64,000 nt of DNA from Bog-756 sp963738545 (GTDB taxonomy: Bacteria; Actinomycetota; Acidimicrobiia; Acidimicrobiales; RAAP-2), in the NCBI GenBank assembly GCA_963738545.1, contig CAVTXA010000007.1:682001-746000 (forward strand), read 5' to 3'. A program made the position numbers and the translations under genes. Shown piece after piece: positions 26,157 to 34,707 of this stretch. The notes under the pieces were generated by a model, which did no database searches, had not been told where the DNA came from, and saw only the letters and a list, made by a program, of their open reading frames with translations. The first letter of the stretch is position 1, and the number at the start of each line of letters is the position of its first letter.

Positions 26157-28163
26157 GTGCGCCATGAATCCGAGCGTGAACCGGCCGAGTTCCCGGTCCC
26201 CTCTCGGACCGCGCCCCGACCGGGGTCCCCGGCGCGGTCGCCGATCCGGGCACCCCACGCCCACCAATCGCTGGTCCGACTCAGCATCAGGACCTCCCTC
26301 CTCGTGGTCATGGTGGTCCCGCTGGCCGTGGGCGTGGCCCTGGCCTCGACGGTGGTCGTGCACCAGCTGTCCTCGCGCCATGCCGCCGTGGCCACCCGCC
26401 AGTCGTCGCTCGCCCTCGACTCGCTCCTACGGGCCCGGGTCGATGTCTACGCCGAGTACATCCCCAGCCAATCCATCATCACGTCCCGCGTCTACGGTGT
26501 CGGTCCGGCCGCCCTCGACGCCCTCCTCGGCGTCAATGTGCAGTCCGAGTTGGATGCCGCCCGACGGGCGGTCGACCGGCAGGCCGCCTTCGCCCCGGGC
26601 GGAGCGTTCCGAAGCCAGTACCTCCAACTGGTGCAGCTGCGCCGCTCGATCGACGCCGCCTCGGCGACACCGGCCGAGGTGACGGCATCGTTCAACCACA
26701 TCGACTCGACCATCGAGGGCCGGTGGCAGGACACCTTCGACACCGTGGCCGACGCCAGCGATGCATCGGACACCCCGACCACCCGACACCGCCTCGCCGC
26801 CCTCGGCTCGTCGTTCGCCGCCTTCACCTCGGGGGTCACCGAGGAGAACCTCCAGGGAGGAGGATCGCTCGAGACCCTGCTCACCACGACGGCCACGCCG
26901 GCCCAGGTGGAGGGGCTCATCGTCAGCCGCCAGCAGTTCGCGGACTCCACCGACACCTTCCCCGGGTCGTTGGGGCCGCAGGCCACCGTGGCCTGGACCG
27001 CTCTGACCGGCGACGCCCTGACCCGCCAGTTCGCCGCCTACGTGCGGACGGCCATCACCGTCGGACTCGGGCATCTGCCGCCGCCGGTGGCCATCACCTC
27101 CACTGGGATCACCGCCATCGCCCGCAGTGAGGTGGCCTGGGCCACCTCACTCTCCACCCTGGTCCTGGCCACCTCGGCCGATCTTCGGACGGCCACGGCC
27201 GATCAGGCCAGTTCGGCCACCGAGACCCTCGGTGTCACCTTCCTCCTCATGATGCTGTTCTTCGCCATCGTGCTGGCCGCGGTCATCCTGCTGAGCCGCC
27301 AGGTCCGGCGACCCCTGGACCGCATGGTCGCCGCGGCATCGTCGGTTCGTGAGGGTGAGCTCGAGATCCCTCTGCTCGACGAGTCGGGACCGAAGGAGCT
27401 GGCCCTGGCCGCGGCGGCCTTCAACGAGATGGCCTCCACCCTGCGGGCCGTGCAGACCCAGGCCATCGCCCTCTCGGGGGGCGACCTCGACGACCCCGTC
27501 CTCCGCCGTCAGCTACCCGGCCGCACCGGGGCGGCGCTGCAGACCGCGCTCGACCAGCTCCAACGATCCGTCCAGTCGAGCGAGTTGGAGCGCGAGGAGC
27601 TCTTCGAACGCGCCACGCGTGACTCCCTCACCGGCCTCCTCAACCGGGGAGCCGCCCTCGAGGCCCTCGAGCTCGACCTGGCCAGCGTGCGTCGGAGCCA
27701 GGGCGAACAGGTCCTGACCCTGTTCTTCATCGACCTCGACGATCTCAAGTCCATCAACGACTCGATCGGCCACGACGGCGGGGACGATGCCATCCTGGCC
27801 GTGGCCGACGCCCTGCGGGCCACGACCCGGGCCTCCGACGTCGCCGCCCGATTTGGAGGGGACGAGTTCGTGGTGGGCTGGCTCGGGAACCGCGACTCCC
27901 ACGTCCCCGAGCTCCTCGCCGATCGGATCGGGGCGCACGTGGCCGCGTCACGGATCGGGAGTACCACGCACCCTGTCGCACTGGCCTGCAGCATCGGCGT
28001 GGCCGTGTCCGAGCCGTCCGACACCGCCATCGGCATGCTGATCGAACGGGCCGACCAGGCGCTCTACGACGCCAAGGCCCACGGCAAGGGCCAGACCCGC
28101 TGGTTCAGTCAGATCGACATCGACCCGGGCGACGTCCTGGTCACCCGGCCACCCGCCCGTTGA
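26157..28163 (+). CDS. Membrane diguanylate cyclase (HAMP-GGDEF)
   Basis: A protein of about 668 residues that makes the second messenger c-di-GMP. Order: a membrane segment (LLVVMVVPLAVGVALASTVVV), an extracytoplasmic helical sensor of about 300 residues, a second membrane segment (VTFLLMMLFFAIVLAAVILLS), a HAMP linker (RQVRRPLDRMVAAASSVREG) and a GGDEF domain with intact active site RFGGDEFVVGW and the LTGLLNRGA start. No EAL domain is present. The start is uncertain: GTG 26157 is used because coding character begins about there, but ATG 25992 is also in frame. It is divergent from katA, and the catalase operator region could influence it. Confidence 0.87.
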   Translation: MRHESEREPAEFPVPSRTAPRPGSPARSPIRAPHAHQSLVRLSIRTSLLVVMVVPLAVGVALASTVVVHQLSSRHAAVATRQSSLALDSLLRARVDVYAEYIPSQSIITSRVYGVGPAALDALLGVNVQSELDAARRAVDRQAAFAPGGAFRSQYLQLVQLRRSIDAASATPAEVTASFNHIDSTIEGRWQDTFDTVADASDASDTPTTRHRLAALGSSFAAFTSGVTEENLQGGGSLETLLTTTATPAQVEGLIVSRQQFADSTDTFPGSLGPQATVAWTALTGDALTRQFAAYVRTAITVGLGHLPPPVAITSTGITAIARSEVAWATSLSTLVLATSADLRTATADQASSATETLGVTFLLMMLFFAIVLAAVILLSRQVRRPLDRMVAAASSVREGELEIPLLDESGPKELALAAAAFNEMASTLRAVQTQAIALSGGDLDDPVLRRQLPGRTGAALQTALDQLQRSVQSSELEREELFERATRDSLTGLLNRGAALEALELDLASVRRSQGEQVLTLFFIDLDDLKSINDSIGHDGGDDAILAVADALRATTRASDVAARFGGDEFVVGWLGNRDSHVPELLADRIGAHVAASRIGSTTHPVALACSIGVAVSEPSDTAIGMLIERADQALYDAKAHGKGQTRWFSQIDIDPGDVLVTRPPAR

Positions 28164-28164
28164 G

Positions 28165-28182
28165 GGTGGCGTGGGCGCCACC
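28165..28182 (+). terminator. Candidate hairpin at the end of the diguanylate cyclase gene
   Basis: GGTGGCG, TGGG, CGCCACC: a perfect 7-bp stem starting two bases after the TGA stop. There is no T-run. Confidence 0.4.
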
Positions 28183-28304
28183 TCGCCTCCGCCACGGCCC
28201 AGCACCCCCGGTCCTCAGGCGGGCGCACGTGAACAGCCGAGGTCGACGGTCCTGGCCCGGGCGTTGATCCCGGTTGTGGTGGGTCGGCACCCGGTCGAAC
28301 CCGG

Positions 28305-28847
28305 TCACGCCGGACGGTTGTCCATGACGAGGCAGTTGCTGGTGGCCGTGGCCACCACCTTGCCGGCACCGTCGACGATCTCGGCGGTGGCGAAGGACAC
28401 CCGTCTCCCCCGCTTGGCCACCAGACCGGTGGCCCGCAGCACGCCGCTCGCCGCCGTGACCGGCCGGAGGAAGGTCACGTTGATGTCGACGGACGTATAC
28501 GCCACACCCCGTTCCAGGGTGGAGTGCACGGCACAGCCGGCCACGGTGTCGGCCAGGGTGCACACCAGGCCGCCGTGGACCACACCGATGGGGTTGTAGG
28601 CCGACTCGTCGGGCTCACACTCGAACACCACCCGACCGTCCTCCACCTCCAGCGGCCTCATGAGGATCAGCGAGGCGATGGGGGCCGGCGGCAGCGTCCC
28701 GTTCTTCATGGCCTCCAGGAACTCGAGGCCGCTCAGGGAGGTGCCCGCCGCCGCCGTGGCCATGGGGTCGTACCAGGTCACCGAGCGGGATCGGGGCGCG
28801 CCCCACGAGGCCGGCGCCGGGGCGTCGGTGGCCGCCAGGGTCGCCAT
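28305..28847 (-). CDS. PaaI-like thioesterase with N-terminal extension
   Basis: A 180-residue hotdog-fold thioesterase. The active-site region is YNPIGVVHGGLVCTLADTVAGCAV, followed by YTSVDINVTFLRPVTAASG and FATAEIVDGAGKVVATATSNCLV. The extra 50 N-terminal residues (including SVTWYDP and LEFLEAMKNGTLPPAP) are common in longer actinobacterial members. Its ATG overlaps the stop of the SDR gene by one base (TGATG), so the two are translationally coupled. The acyl-CoA substrate cannot be read. This may help recover CoA in the pathway served by the SDR. Confidence 0.88.
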   Translation of the reverse strand: MATLAATDAPAPASWGAPRSRSVTWYDPMATAAAGTSLSGLEFLEAMKNGTLPPAPIASLILMRPLEVEDGRVVFECEPDESAYNPIGVVHGGLVCTLADTVAGCAVHSTLERGVAYTSVDINVTFLRPVTAASGVLRATGLVAKRGRRVSFATAEIVDGAGKVVATATSNCLVMDNRPA

Positions 28848-29569
28848 CAGGCCGCCACCCGGTCGATGGTGAGCTCAGGGACATGGCAGGCCCGGGACAG
28901 GTGCAGCAGCGGTCGGGTGAGCTCGGCGACGTCGGACGGCCTGATCATGGCCTCGGCGGGCACCCGGTCCTTGACGGCGTCCGTGAACGGTGTGTCCACG
29001 AAGGCCGGGCAGACGGCCGTGGACAGGATCCCCCGTCCCACCAGCTCGGCCTGCATGGAGAGGCTGAAGTTGAGGACGGCGGCCTTGGTGGCGGCGTACA
29101 CGGACATCATGGGAGTCCCCCGCTGGGCGGCGATGGAGGCCACGTTGAACACCAGGGACCGACCGTGGTCGGACGCCCCTTTGGCCAGCAGGGGGATGGC
29201 CTCCCGATAGGCCAGCATGAGCCCCTTCACGTTGAGGGCGAGCTGGAGGTCGATCATCCCGGCGGTGCTGTCGGTGGCCGGCCCGAGGCGGGCTGCCCCG
29301 GCGTTGTTGACCAGGACGTCCATGCTCCCGAACGACCCGCCGTGCGTGTCGAAGACCGCCCGGATCTGCTCCTCGTCGCTGAGGTCGGCCGTCTGCTCCA
29401 CCACCGTGACCCCGTGGGTGCGCAGGCCGGCCGCCGCCTCGGCCAGTCGGTCGGCCCCCCGGGCCACGACCGTGAGATCGAATCCCTCGTCGGCCAGCAT
29501 CTCGGCGTAGGCCAGGCCGATGCCGCTCGACGCACCGCTGACCAGAGCGCTTCGGGTGTGCGGTTCCAT
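28847..29569 (-). CDS. Short-chain dehydrogenase/reductase
   Basis: A 240-residue classical SDR. The cofactor motif is ALVSGASSGIGLAYAEMLA. There is a DLSD motif for the adenine ring, VLVNNAGAA, the catalytic serine in VFNVASIAAQRG and the YAATK motif (SVYAATKAAVLNFS). The VVARGADRL stretch after beta-2 suggests NADPH preference, which is inference. ATG 29569 follows AGGAGGAACC. A promoter with TTGCAT/TACGGT at 29623-29651 precedes it, and its spacer contains a 15-bp element shared with the thioesterase promoter at 17854. The PaaI thioesterase follows in the operon. Substrate unknown. Confidence 0.9.
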   Translation of the reverse strand: MEPHTRSALVSGASSGIGLAYAEMLADEGFDLTVVARGADRLAEAAAGLRTHGVTVVEQTADLSDEEQIRAVFDTHGGSFGSMDVLVNNAGAARLGPATDSTAGMIDLQLALNVKGLMLAYREAIPLLAKGASDHGRSLVFNVASIAAQRGTPMMSVYAATKAAVLNFSLSMQAELVGRGILSTAVCPAFVDTPFTDAVKDRVPAEAMIRPSDVAELTRPLLHLSRACHVPELTIDRVAA

Positions 29570-29622
29570 GGTTCCTCCTGGGCCGGGGGAATTCGGGGTC
29601 GGTGAGGCACCCCGGCCCGAGT

Positions 29623-29651
29623 ACCGTAACCCAGTGGATTCTATAATGCAA
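29623..29651 (-). promoter_or_regulatory. Promoter of the SDR-thioesterase operon
   Basis: Minus strand: TTGCAT (29646-29651), 17 bp, TACGGT (29623-29628). The spacer contains TATAGAATCCACT, which matches the element in front of the gene at 17876. Confidence 0.55.
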
Positions 29652-29751
29652 CTGACACGAGCCGATGACGGTCGGCACGGTTGTGGCGCCGGGGGTGAGG
29701 CGTCCGGTGCCTTCGGCGACCGGTGGTACCGGGCCGTTGACCGGTGCGGCT

Positions 29752-30243
29752 TCAGGCGGAGCGGACGGGAAGCAGGATTTCGTCAGCCGGCCGGTTCTTC
29801 GATCCCGGCCCGGCCAGCGCCCGCACCGAGCGGGCATCGAGCGTCTCCCCGCACACCGAGCAGGTGGGCACGGCGGTGGCCTCGTGCTGACAGGACTTGT
29901 GCTCGACGATCAACGGGGGACCTTCGGCCGCTTCCCACTGGTCACCCCATTGGCGCATGGCCGTGAGCACCAGCCAGAGGTCCCGGCCCTTGTCGGTGAG
30001 GCGGTAGTCGTAGCGCACCGGGTGCTCCTGATAGGGCACCTTCACCAGGACGCCGCGCTCGACGAGGTGGTCGAGGCGGTCGGTCAGGATGTTGCGCGAG
30101 ATCCCGAGGCGCTGGTGGAACTCGTCGAAGCGGGTGACACCCAAGAAGCAGTCCCGGATGATCAACATCGTCCACCACTCGCCGACCACCTCGAGCGTCT
30201 GGGCCACCGAGCAGTTCATGTCCTCGAAGCTCTTCCTGCGCAT
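29752..30243 (-). CDS. HxlR family transcriptional regulator
   Basis: A 163-residue regulator with the HxlR winged helix: NCSVAQTLEVVGEWWTMLIIRD (the conserved cysteine and WW), GVTRFDEFHQRLGISRNILTDRL, and the wing VPYQEHPVRYDYRLTDKG. The C-terminus has a C..CxxC pattern (CQHEATAVPTCSVCG), seen in a subset of HxlR proteins and possibly zinc-binding. The start ATG 30243 has a TACACT -10-like box close upstream; the frame is open further up, but without HxlR character. It lies 182 bp upstream of the SDR operon on the same strand and may control it, with palindromes at 30249-30282 as candidate autoregulatory sites. Confidence 0.9.
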   Translation of the reverse strand: MRRKSFEDMNCSVAQTLEVVGEWWTMLIIRDCFLGVTRFDEFHQRLGISRNILTDRLDHLVERGVLVKVPYQEHPVRYDYRLTDKGRDLWLVLTAMRQWGDQWEAAEGPPLIVEHKSCQHEATAVPTCSVCGETLDARSVRALAGPGSKNRPADEILLPVRSA

Positions 30244-30248
30244 GCTGT

Positions 30249-30282
30249 CCAGTGTACTGGGTTGCATCGTGCAATGCACTGG
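30249..30282. promoter_or_regulatory. Nested palindromes upstream of the HxlR gene
   Basis: CCAGT-GT-ACTGG (30249-30260) and TTGCA-TCG-TGCAA (30262-30274) lie side by side, and the whole stretch is framed by CCAGTG and CACTGG. It overlaps the presumed -10 box. It is a candidate autoregulatory site. Confidence 0.5.
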
Positions 30283-30388
30283 CAGGGCGGCGGCCGGGGG
30301 CCGGCGGCTGGACGGTGTGGCCAGGCCGAAGGGGGCGGTGCGGGAGGGTCGCCGGACGGGAGCCGTCCCGCTCGAGCCGGCCCCTTCC

Positions 30389-31585
30389 CTACCAGAGGCT
30401 GTTCCAGTCCTCGGGTTCCAGCCAGCCCACCGGCTCCCCGGTCGGCCGGGGCACGCGGAGGGTCTCACTGTCGATCCAGGTGGGCTGGTCGAAGCCGGCA
30501 CGCTTCCAGTGGCGCAACGGGACCGACTTCCAGTCCCGGCTCTTCACTCCCCCGTCGGAGAAGCCCGGACGGACGAGGAGCTCGGCGGGTGAGCCGGCCA
30601 CGACCACGCACCGTCGTGACTTGCCGTCGACGTCGGGCTGGGCGGGGTCGGGCGCATCGAACGGCACCCAGGCGAAGACCACCGCGGCGACCCAGGGATC
30701 GGTGCGATCGAACTCCTCTTCTTCCGCCGGCGTGAGCGAGGCGCGCCGGTTCAGCCTCGGCGCCACGCTGCCCCCCCGGTGGCCGGCGGACGCCGAGGAA
30801 CGATCCTCTCCCGACGCGGTCCGATCGGATGGGATCGGTTCGACCGGAGCAGGCCCGGACGGGGTGGAGCCGGAGCGGTCGGACGGGCCGCTCCGACCTG
30901 ACCCCGTCACACCGGATCCGCCTCCGGAGCGCTCCTGTTTGCGCGTCCTGCGCACCTGCTCCCCGGCTTTTCGGGCCACCTCCATCTTCCGCCTGCGCTC
31001 CTCGGCGTCCTTCTGCTTCTTCAGCCGGCGGGCCTCCCGCTGTTCGGCGGTGGCCCCTCGGTCCGTCGGGCCCGGCCCTTCGGTGGGGCCGGCCCCCCCG
31101 GTCGGGCCGCCGGGCGCCACCGTGCCGGCGTCCGCCCAGCCGGTCAGGCCGAACCGCTCGTCGGTGGAAGCCAGCTCGAAACACAGGTCGGAGGCGGGCA
31201 TGCCGGCGTCGGCCACCGAGGCCAGCATGACGCCGATGATGACGTCGGGGAACGAGTCGCGCACCTCCTCCAGTGCGGCGAGCAGCTGCTCGCGAGTCGG
31301 ATCGTCCGAGTGCTCCCCCAGGACCTCGATGGTCCGACTCACGCAGGCGTCGGACACCACGGCGGCCAGGTAGGGCAGCGCCGCCCGGTACTGCGGTCGG
31401 GTCACCACGCCGGTGGGATCGCGGTGCTTGCGCAGGGCCTTGAGGGCGTTGGTCACCGAGGTGGGGGCCTGGAAGGAGGCGTCGTCGGTCCGGCCCAGGG
31501 CCGACCGCATCTCGTCGCGCCCCACCCGGGCCACGGCCCAGCGCACCAGGGTGGCCCGGTCGGCATCGGTGATCTCGCGCTCCAT
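30389..31585 (-). CDS. Hypothetical protein with MazF/PemK-like C-terminal stretch
   Basis: A 398-residue protein in three parts. Residues 1-150 are helical (TLVRWAVARVGRDEMRSALG, LGEHSDDPTREQLLAALEEV). Residues about 150-290 are a low-complexity charged and Gly/Pro/Ser linker with EQREARRLKKQKDAEERRRK. Residues 300-398 (AAVVFAWVPFDAPD, GKSRRCVVVAGSPAELLVRPGFS, SRDWKSVPLRHWKRAGFDQP) have the beta-rich layout and the K-x-R-x-x-V-V-V pattern of PemK/MazF-like SH3-barrels. No antitoxin gene is adjacent, so a toxin role should not be assumed. I cannot name the N-terminal domain. Confidence 0.72.
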   Translation of the reverse strand: MEREITDADRATLVRWAVARVGRDEMRSALGRTDDASFQAPTSVTNALKALRKHRDPTGVVTRPQYRAALPYLAAVVSDACVSRTIEVLGEHSDDPTREQLLAALEEVRDSFPDVIIGVMLASVADAGMPASDLCFELASTDERFGLTGWADAGTVAPGGPTGGAGPTEGPGPTDRGATAEQREARRLKKQKDAEERRRKMEVARKAGEQVRRTRKQERSGGGSGVTGSGRSGPSDRSGSTPSGPAPVEPIPSDRTASGEDRSSASAGHRGGSVAPRLNRRASLTPAEEEEFDRTDPWVAAVVFAWVPFDAPDPAQPDVDGKSRRCVVVAGSPAELLVRPGFSDGGVKSRDWKSVPLRHWKRAGFDQPTWIDSETLRVPRPTGEPVGWLEPEDWNSLW

Positions 31586-31691
31586 CGGTTCTCCCTCCCG
31601 GGCGGACTGCCGGCCCCGGAGGCCGGCGGGTGCTCATCATCGCAGAGTGGCATGGCCACCCGGACCACGGACGTCGGGCGATACTGAGCGG

Positions 31692-32624
31692 ATGGCTCCG
31701 CGCCCCCGGACCGGTGACGACCTCGATCGTCCGTCCCCGACCGACCCGTCGACGGGGGTGGGCCAGCCACGCCCGGCGACCGACGGCCGGGAGCGTCGAG
31801 GAGGGCTCGGGCCCTTTGTCACCTTCGTCGAGTACGAACGGCCCGACGGGTTGGTGGCCCGGTGGGACTCCCGGCGCCACCGCAAACAGGCCCGGTCCCC
31901 GCTCGTCGACGGCCCCGACCTCCACACGTGGTGGGCCCCGGGGGCCCGGGGCTGGTGGATCGCCGTCCTCTTCGCCGTGGGCTCGGCCCTCTTCGCCCTG
32001 GGTGCGGTGCCCGGCTATGCCGGTGCCGTCGGTGTCCGGATCGACTCGGTCACCTTCTTCGTCGGCTCCCTCTTCTTCACCACGGCGGGCTTCCTCCAGT
32101 ATCGAGAGTCGGTGGACGCCGGCGCGGAGGGTCCTGTGCGCGGATGGGGGAAGGTCTTCGTCTACCGACCCCGCCAGATCGACTGGTGGGCCTGTGGCAT
32201 CCAACTCATCGGGACCCTCTACTTCAACGTCAGCACGGGAACGGCCATGGGCCGGGACCTGAGCGTCCAGACGGCCCAGCAGCACGTGTGGCGGCCCGAC
32301 GCCGTCGGGTCGATCTGCTTCCTCGTGGCCAGCGGCCTGGCCTGGTTCGAGGTCTCCCACGGCTGGGCGTCCTGGTCCCCGTCCAGCCTCTCGTGGTGGA
32401 TCACCGCCCTCAACCTCGTGGGATCGATCGCCTTCGGGGTGTCCGCCGTCGCCTCCTACATCATCCCGGCCACCGGCCAGATCTGGCACGTCGAGCTGTC
32501 CAACCTCGGGACCTTCGTGGGTGCCCTGTGCTTCCTGGCCGGCGCGGTGCTGTTGCTGCCCGAGCGGACGGCGGGACTGGAGTCCTCGGCTCCGCCACCG
32601 GCCCCGTCGACCACCGGCGGCTGA
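31692..32624 (+). CDS. YrhK-like integral membrane protein
   Basis: A 310-residue protein with a 90-residue polar N-terminus and about six membrane segments (WWIAVLFAVGSALFALGAVPG, VTFFVGSLFFTTAGFLQY, WWACGIQLIGTLYFNVSTG, SICFLVASGLAWFEV, WWITALNLVGSIAFGVSAVA, LGTFVGALCFLAGAVLLL). The repeated FFVGSLFF/GFLQY pattern resembles YrhK-domain proteins, a family without known function; this is my pattern match. ATG 31692 is chosen because a GATACT -10-like hexamer ends 7 bp before it, suggesting a leaderless message; the open frame upstream overlaps the divergent gene. No enzyme motifs are visible. Confidence 0.78.
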   Translation: MAPRPRTGDDLDRPSPTDPSTGVGQPRPATDGRERRGGLGPFVTFVEYERPDGLVARWDSRRHRKQARSPLVDGPDLHTWWAPGARGWWIAVLFAVGSALFALGAVPGYAGAVGVRIDSVTFFVGSLFFTTAGFLQYRESVDAGAEGPVRGWGKVFVYRPRQIDWWACGIQLIGTLYFNVSTGTAMGRDLSVQTAQQHVWRPDAVGSICFLVASGLAWFEVSHGWASWSPSSLSWWITALNLVGSIAFGVSAVASYIIPATGQIWHVELSNLGTFVGALCFLAGAVLLLPERTAGLESSAPPPAPSTTGG

Positions 32625-32633
32625 GCCCGAGGG

Positions 32634-32852
32634 CTACGACGAGGCCGACGTGGGGTGGTGGAGGACGGCCGGGGCCGGGCGCGTGCCGGCCAGCCGCGTG
32701 CCCACGGTGACGAGGAGACCTCCGACCCACACCCGAAACCGCGACGTGGGGCGCGTCCTCGTCCGTCGGACGACGCGGCCTTGCGATCGGGCGTGACGGT
32801 GGCGGTCGGTGACCGAGTCGTCGGCGAGTTGGTGGAGCAGGAGCGGATGCAT
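32634..32852 (-). CDS. Small Arg-rich hypothetical protein (72 aa)
   Basis: MHPLLLHQLADDSVTDRHRH, then RSQGRVVRRTRTRPTSRFRV, then a short hydrophobic stretch GGLLVTVGTRLAGTRPAP. The beginning (short, helical, Leu/His) and the central arginine run resemble small actinobacterial proteins of unknown function. The ATG at 32852 has GAGG seven bases upstream. The frame is open further up but without coding character. It could be a chance ORF; the ribosome site and the familiar pattern favour a real gene. Confidence 0.5.
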   Translation of the reverse strand: MHPLLLHQLADDSVTDRHRHARSQGRVVRRTRTRPTSRFRVWVGGLLVTVGTRLAGTRPAPAVLHHPTSASS

Positions 32853-33059
32853 GGGAGTGCCTCGGGAAGGACCCTGGGCCGGATGGCCCGGCGGGTCGTG
32901 GGTCGGTGGTGGGTGGTGATGCGGGGCAGCCGGACCAGGTCGACGGCGGCGGGGCGATGCGGAAGCGGCACCCGAGCGTGGACATGACGACCGCAGGTCG
33001 TCGGTGCCGGGTTGGCCCTCCACGAGCCGGCGGTGACCCCCGGAAGGATCAGGCTGTGG

Positions 33060-33128
33060 TCAGCGAGATCGGTCGAGAGCCCGGCGCATGGAGATGCCGC
33101 GCATTGCGCATCGCATAGCGTGATTCAT
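33060..33128 (-). CDS. 22-residue basic peptide ORF with strong ribosome site
   Basis: ATG 33128 is preceded by AAAGGAGA at 7 bp spacing, one of the strongest Shine-Dalgarno sequences in the window. The peptide starts MNHAMRCAMRGISMRR and ends at TGA after 22 residues, with six arginines and four methionines. A TACGAT -10-like hexamer lies about 50 bp upstream. It could be a leader peptide for the 72-residue ORF about 200 bp downstream, a free small protein, or chance. Confidence 0.4.
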   Translation of the reverse strand: MNHAMRCAMRGISMRRALDRSR

Positions 33129-33258
33129 GGGGCATCTCCTTTCGTGGCGGGGCGTGATGTCCGAAAGGTCATCGTACCAAGCGCGCTCCGCGTTGAGAAG
33201 GGGGCAATCGAGAATTCCTGGCGCGGCCCTTCGCTGTCGCTCGCCGCCCGCCCGACGC

Positions 33259-34707
33259 TCACGCCCGCAGCGGAGCGGGGCCGCCGAAGTGGTCGTGGAG
33301 CACCGTGCGGGCGGCGTAGACCCCGCACATCCCGTGCACGCCGGCACCGGGAGCGGTCGACGCCGAGCACAGGTAGACGCCGTGGAGCGGCGTCCGGTAG
33401 GGGTTCCACCGGACCGTGGGCCGGAAGGCCGTCTGGAGCAACGTAGCTGCCCCTCCGGCGATGTCGCCCCCCACGTAGTTCGGATTGTGCTGCTCCTGCT
33501 CGGCCGCGGTGCGCACGGTCCGGGCCAGCACCAGGTCCGTGAACCCGGGGGCGAAGCGCTCGATCTGGGCCTCGATGGCCCCACTCATGTCCACCGTGGA
33601 GCCCGAGGGCACGTGGCAGTACCCCCACAGGGCCTCTTGGCCCTCCGGGGCCCGGGTGGGGTCGGCCACGCCCGCCTGGACGACGATGCAGTAGGGACGC
33701 TCGGGGTGCCGGCCGTCGTTCACGTCGGCCTCACTGGCCGCCACCTCGGCGAAGGTGCCCCCGAGGTGCAGGGTCCCGGCCTTCCGGCACACCTCGGCGC
33801 GCCACGGCACCGGGCCGGACAGCGCCCAGTCCACCTTGCAGACCCCGGGCCCGTAACGGAAGCGGCGGAGGGACCGTCCGTACCGCGTCGGCAGGGCGTC
33901 ACCGGCCAGGTCGGCCAGCCCCCGGGGCGAGGTGTCCACCACCACGGCCCGGGCCGCCGGGAGGTCGGCCAGCGAGCGGACCCACTGGCCCGTGACCACC
34001 GTCCCGCCCTGCCGGACCAGCTCGGCGACCATGGCGTCGGTGATGGCCGAGCTGCCGGACGCGACGACCGGCCAGCCGGCGGCGTGGGCGGTCAGGGCCA
34101 AGAAGAGGCCGAAGGCACCGGTCAGCGGGGAGGTGAGACGGGCCATGGAGTGGGCCGAGACCCCGGCCAGCAGCGCCTTGGCCGGCTCGGTCTCGAAGCG
34201 GCCGACCAACCTCGAGGTGGGCAACAGCCCGGGGAGCCCGAACCGGGCCAGGGAGAGCGGGTGCCGGGGCACCGATCGGAGGGGCGGCGCCAGGATGGCG
34301 TCACCGAGCGAACGCGCGTCATCGACCAACGGACCGAGCAGGTGCCGATAGGCGGCGGCGTCGGCACCCAGGGACTCGGCGGTGGCCTCGACCGACGGCA
34401 GGGCGGCGGCGGCACCATTGTCGAGGGGATGGGCGAACGGGACCTCCGGCTGGCGGAGCCTGGCCCGGAGGCCTTCGAAGGCCGGCTGGCGGAAGAACGG
34501 TGACGTGAGCACCATGGGGTGGGCCGTCGAGCAGAGGTCGTGGCGGAACCCGGGAAGGGTGAGGGCCTCGGTCCGACAGCCTCCTCCTGGGGTGTCCGCG
34601 CCCTCGACCACGGTGACCCTCAGACCCGCGGTGGCCAGGGTCACCGCGGCGGCCAGCCCGTTGGGGCCCGACCCCACCACGACCACGTCGACGTCGACGT
34701 CGCTCAT
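33259..34707 (-). CDS. Phytoene desaturase-like NAD(P)/FAD oxidoreductase
   Basis: A 482-residue flavoprotein of the carotenoid desaturase/ketolase superfamily. The N-terminal Rossmann motif is DVVVVGSGPNGLAAAVTLA followed by VVEGADTPGGGCRTEALTLPGF. The C-terminus YLCSASTAPGAGVHGMCGVYAA is the second FAD-binding motif of CrtI-like proteins. The start is ATG 34707, where the Rossmann fold begins; upstream in-frame codons are low-quality. No crtB or other carotenoid genes are adjacent, and many actinobacterial members of this group act on other substrates, so carotenoid synthesis is not shown. Confidence 0.88.
   Translation of the reverse strand: MSDVDVDVVVVGSGPNGLAAAVTLATAGLRVTVVEGADTPGGGCRTEALTLPGFRHDLCSTAHPMVLTSPFFRQPAFEGLRARLRQPEVPFAHPLDNGAAAALPSVEATAESLGADAAAYRHLLGPLVDDARSLGDAILAPPLRSVPRHPLSLARFGLPGLLPTSRLVGRFETEPAKALLAGVSAHSMARLTSPLTGAFGLFLALTAHAAGWPVVASGSSAITDAMVAELVRQGGTVVTGQWVRSLADLPAARAVVVDTSPRGLADLAGDALPTRYGRSLRRFRYGPGVCKVDWALSGPVPWRAEVCRKAGTLHLGGTFAEVAASEADVNDGRHPERPYCIVVQAGVADPTRAPEGQEALWGYCHVPSGSTVDMSGAIEAQIERFAPGFTDLVLARTVRTAAEQEQHNPNYVGGDIAGGAATLLQTAFRPTVRWNPYRTPLHGVYLCSASTAPGAGVHGMCGVYAARTVLHDHFGGPAPLRA

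Noticed and set aside
30389..31585. Classical toxin-antitoxin module.
   Set aside because: No antitoxin-sized partner gene lies upstream or downstream; the flanking genes are an HxlR regulator and a membrane protein.
32456..32971. 171-residue minus-strand open frame over the end of the YrhK-like gene.
   Set aside because: Pro/Arg/Ser-rich, overlaps a membrane protein gene out of frame, and competes with the better-supported 72-residue ORF.
33259..34707. Carotenoid biosynthesis locus.
   Set aside because: Only one CrtI-like oxidoreductase is present; crtB, crtE and cyclase genes are absent from the neighbourhood.
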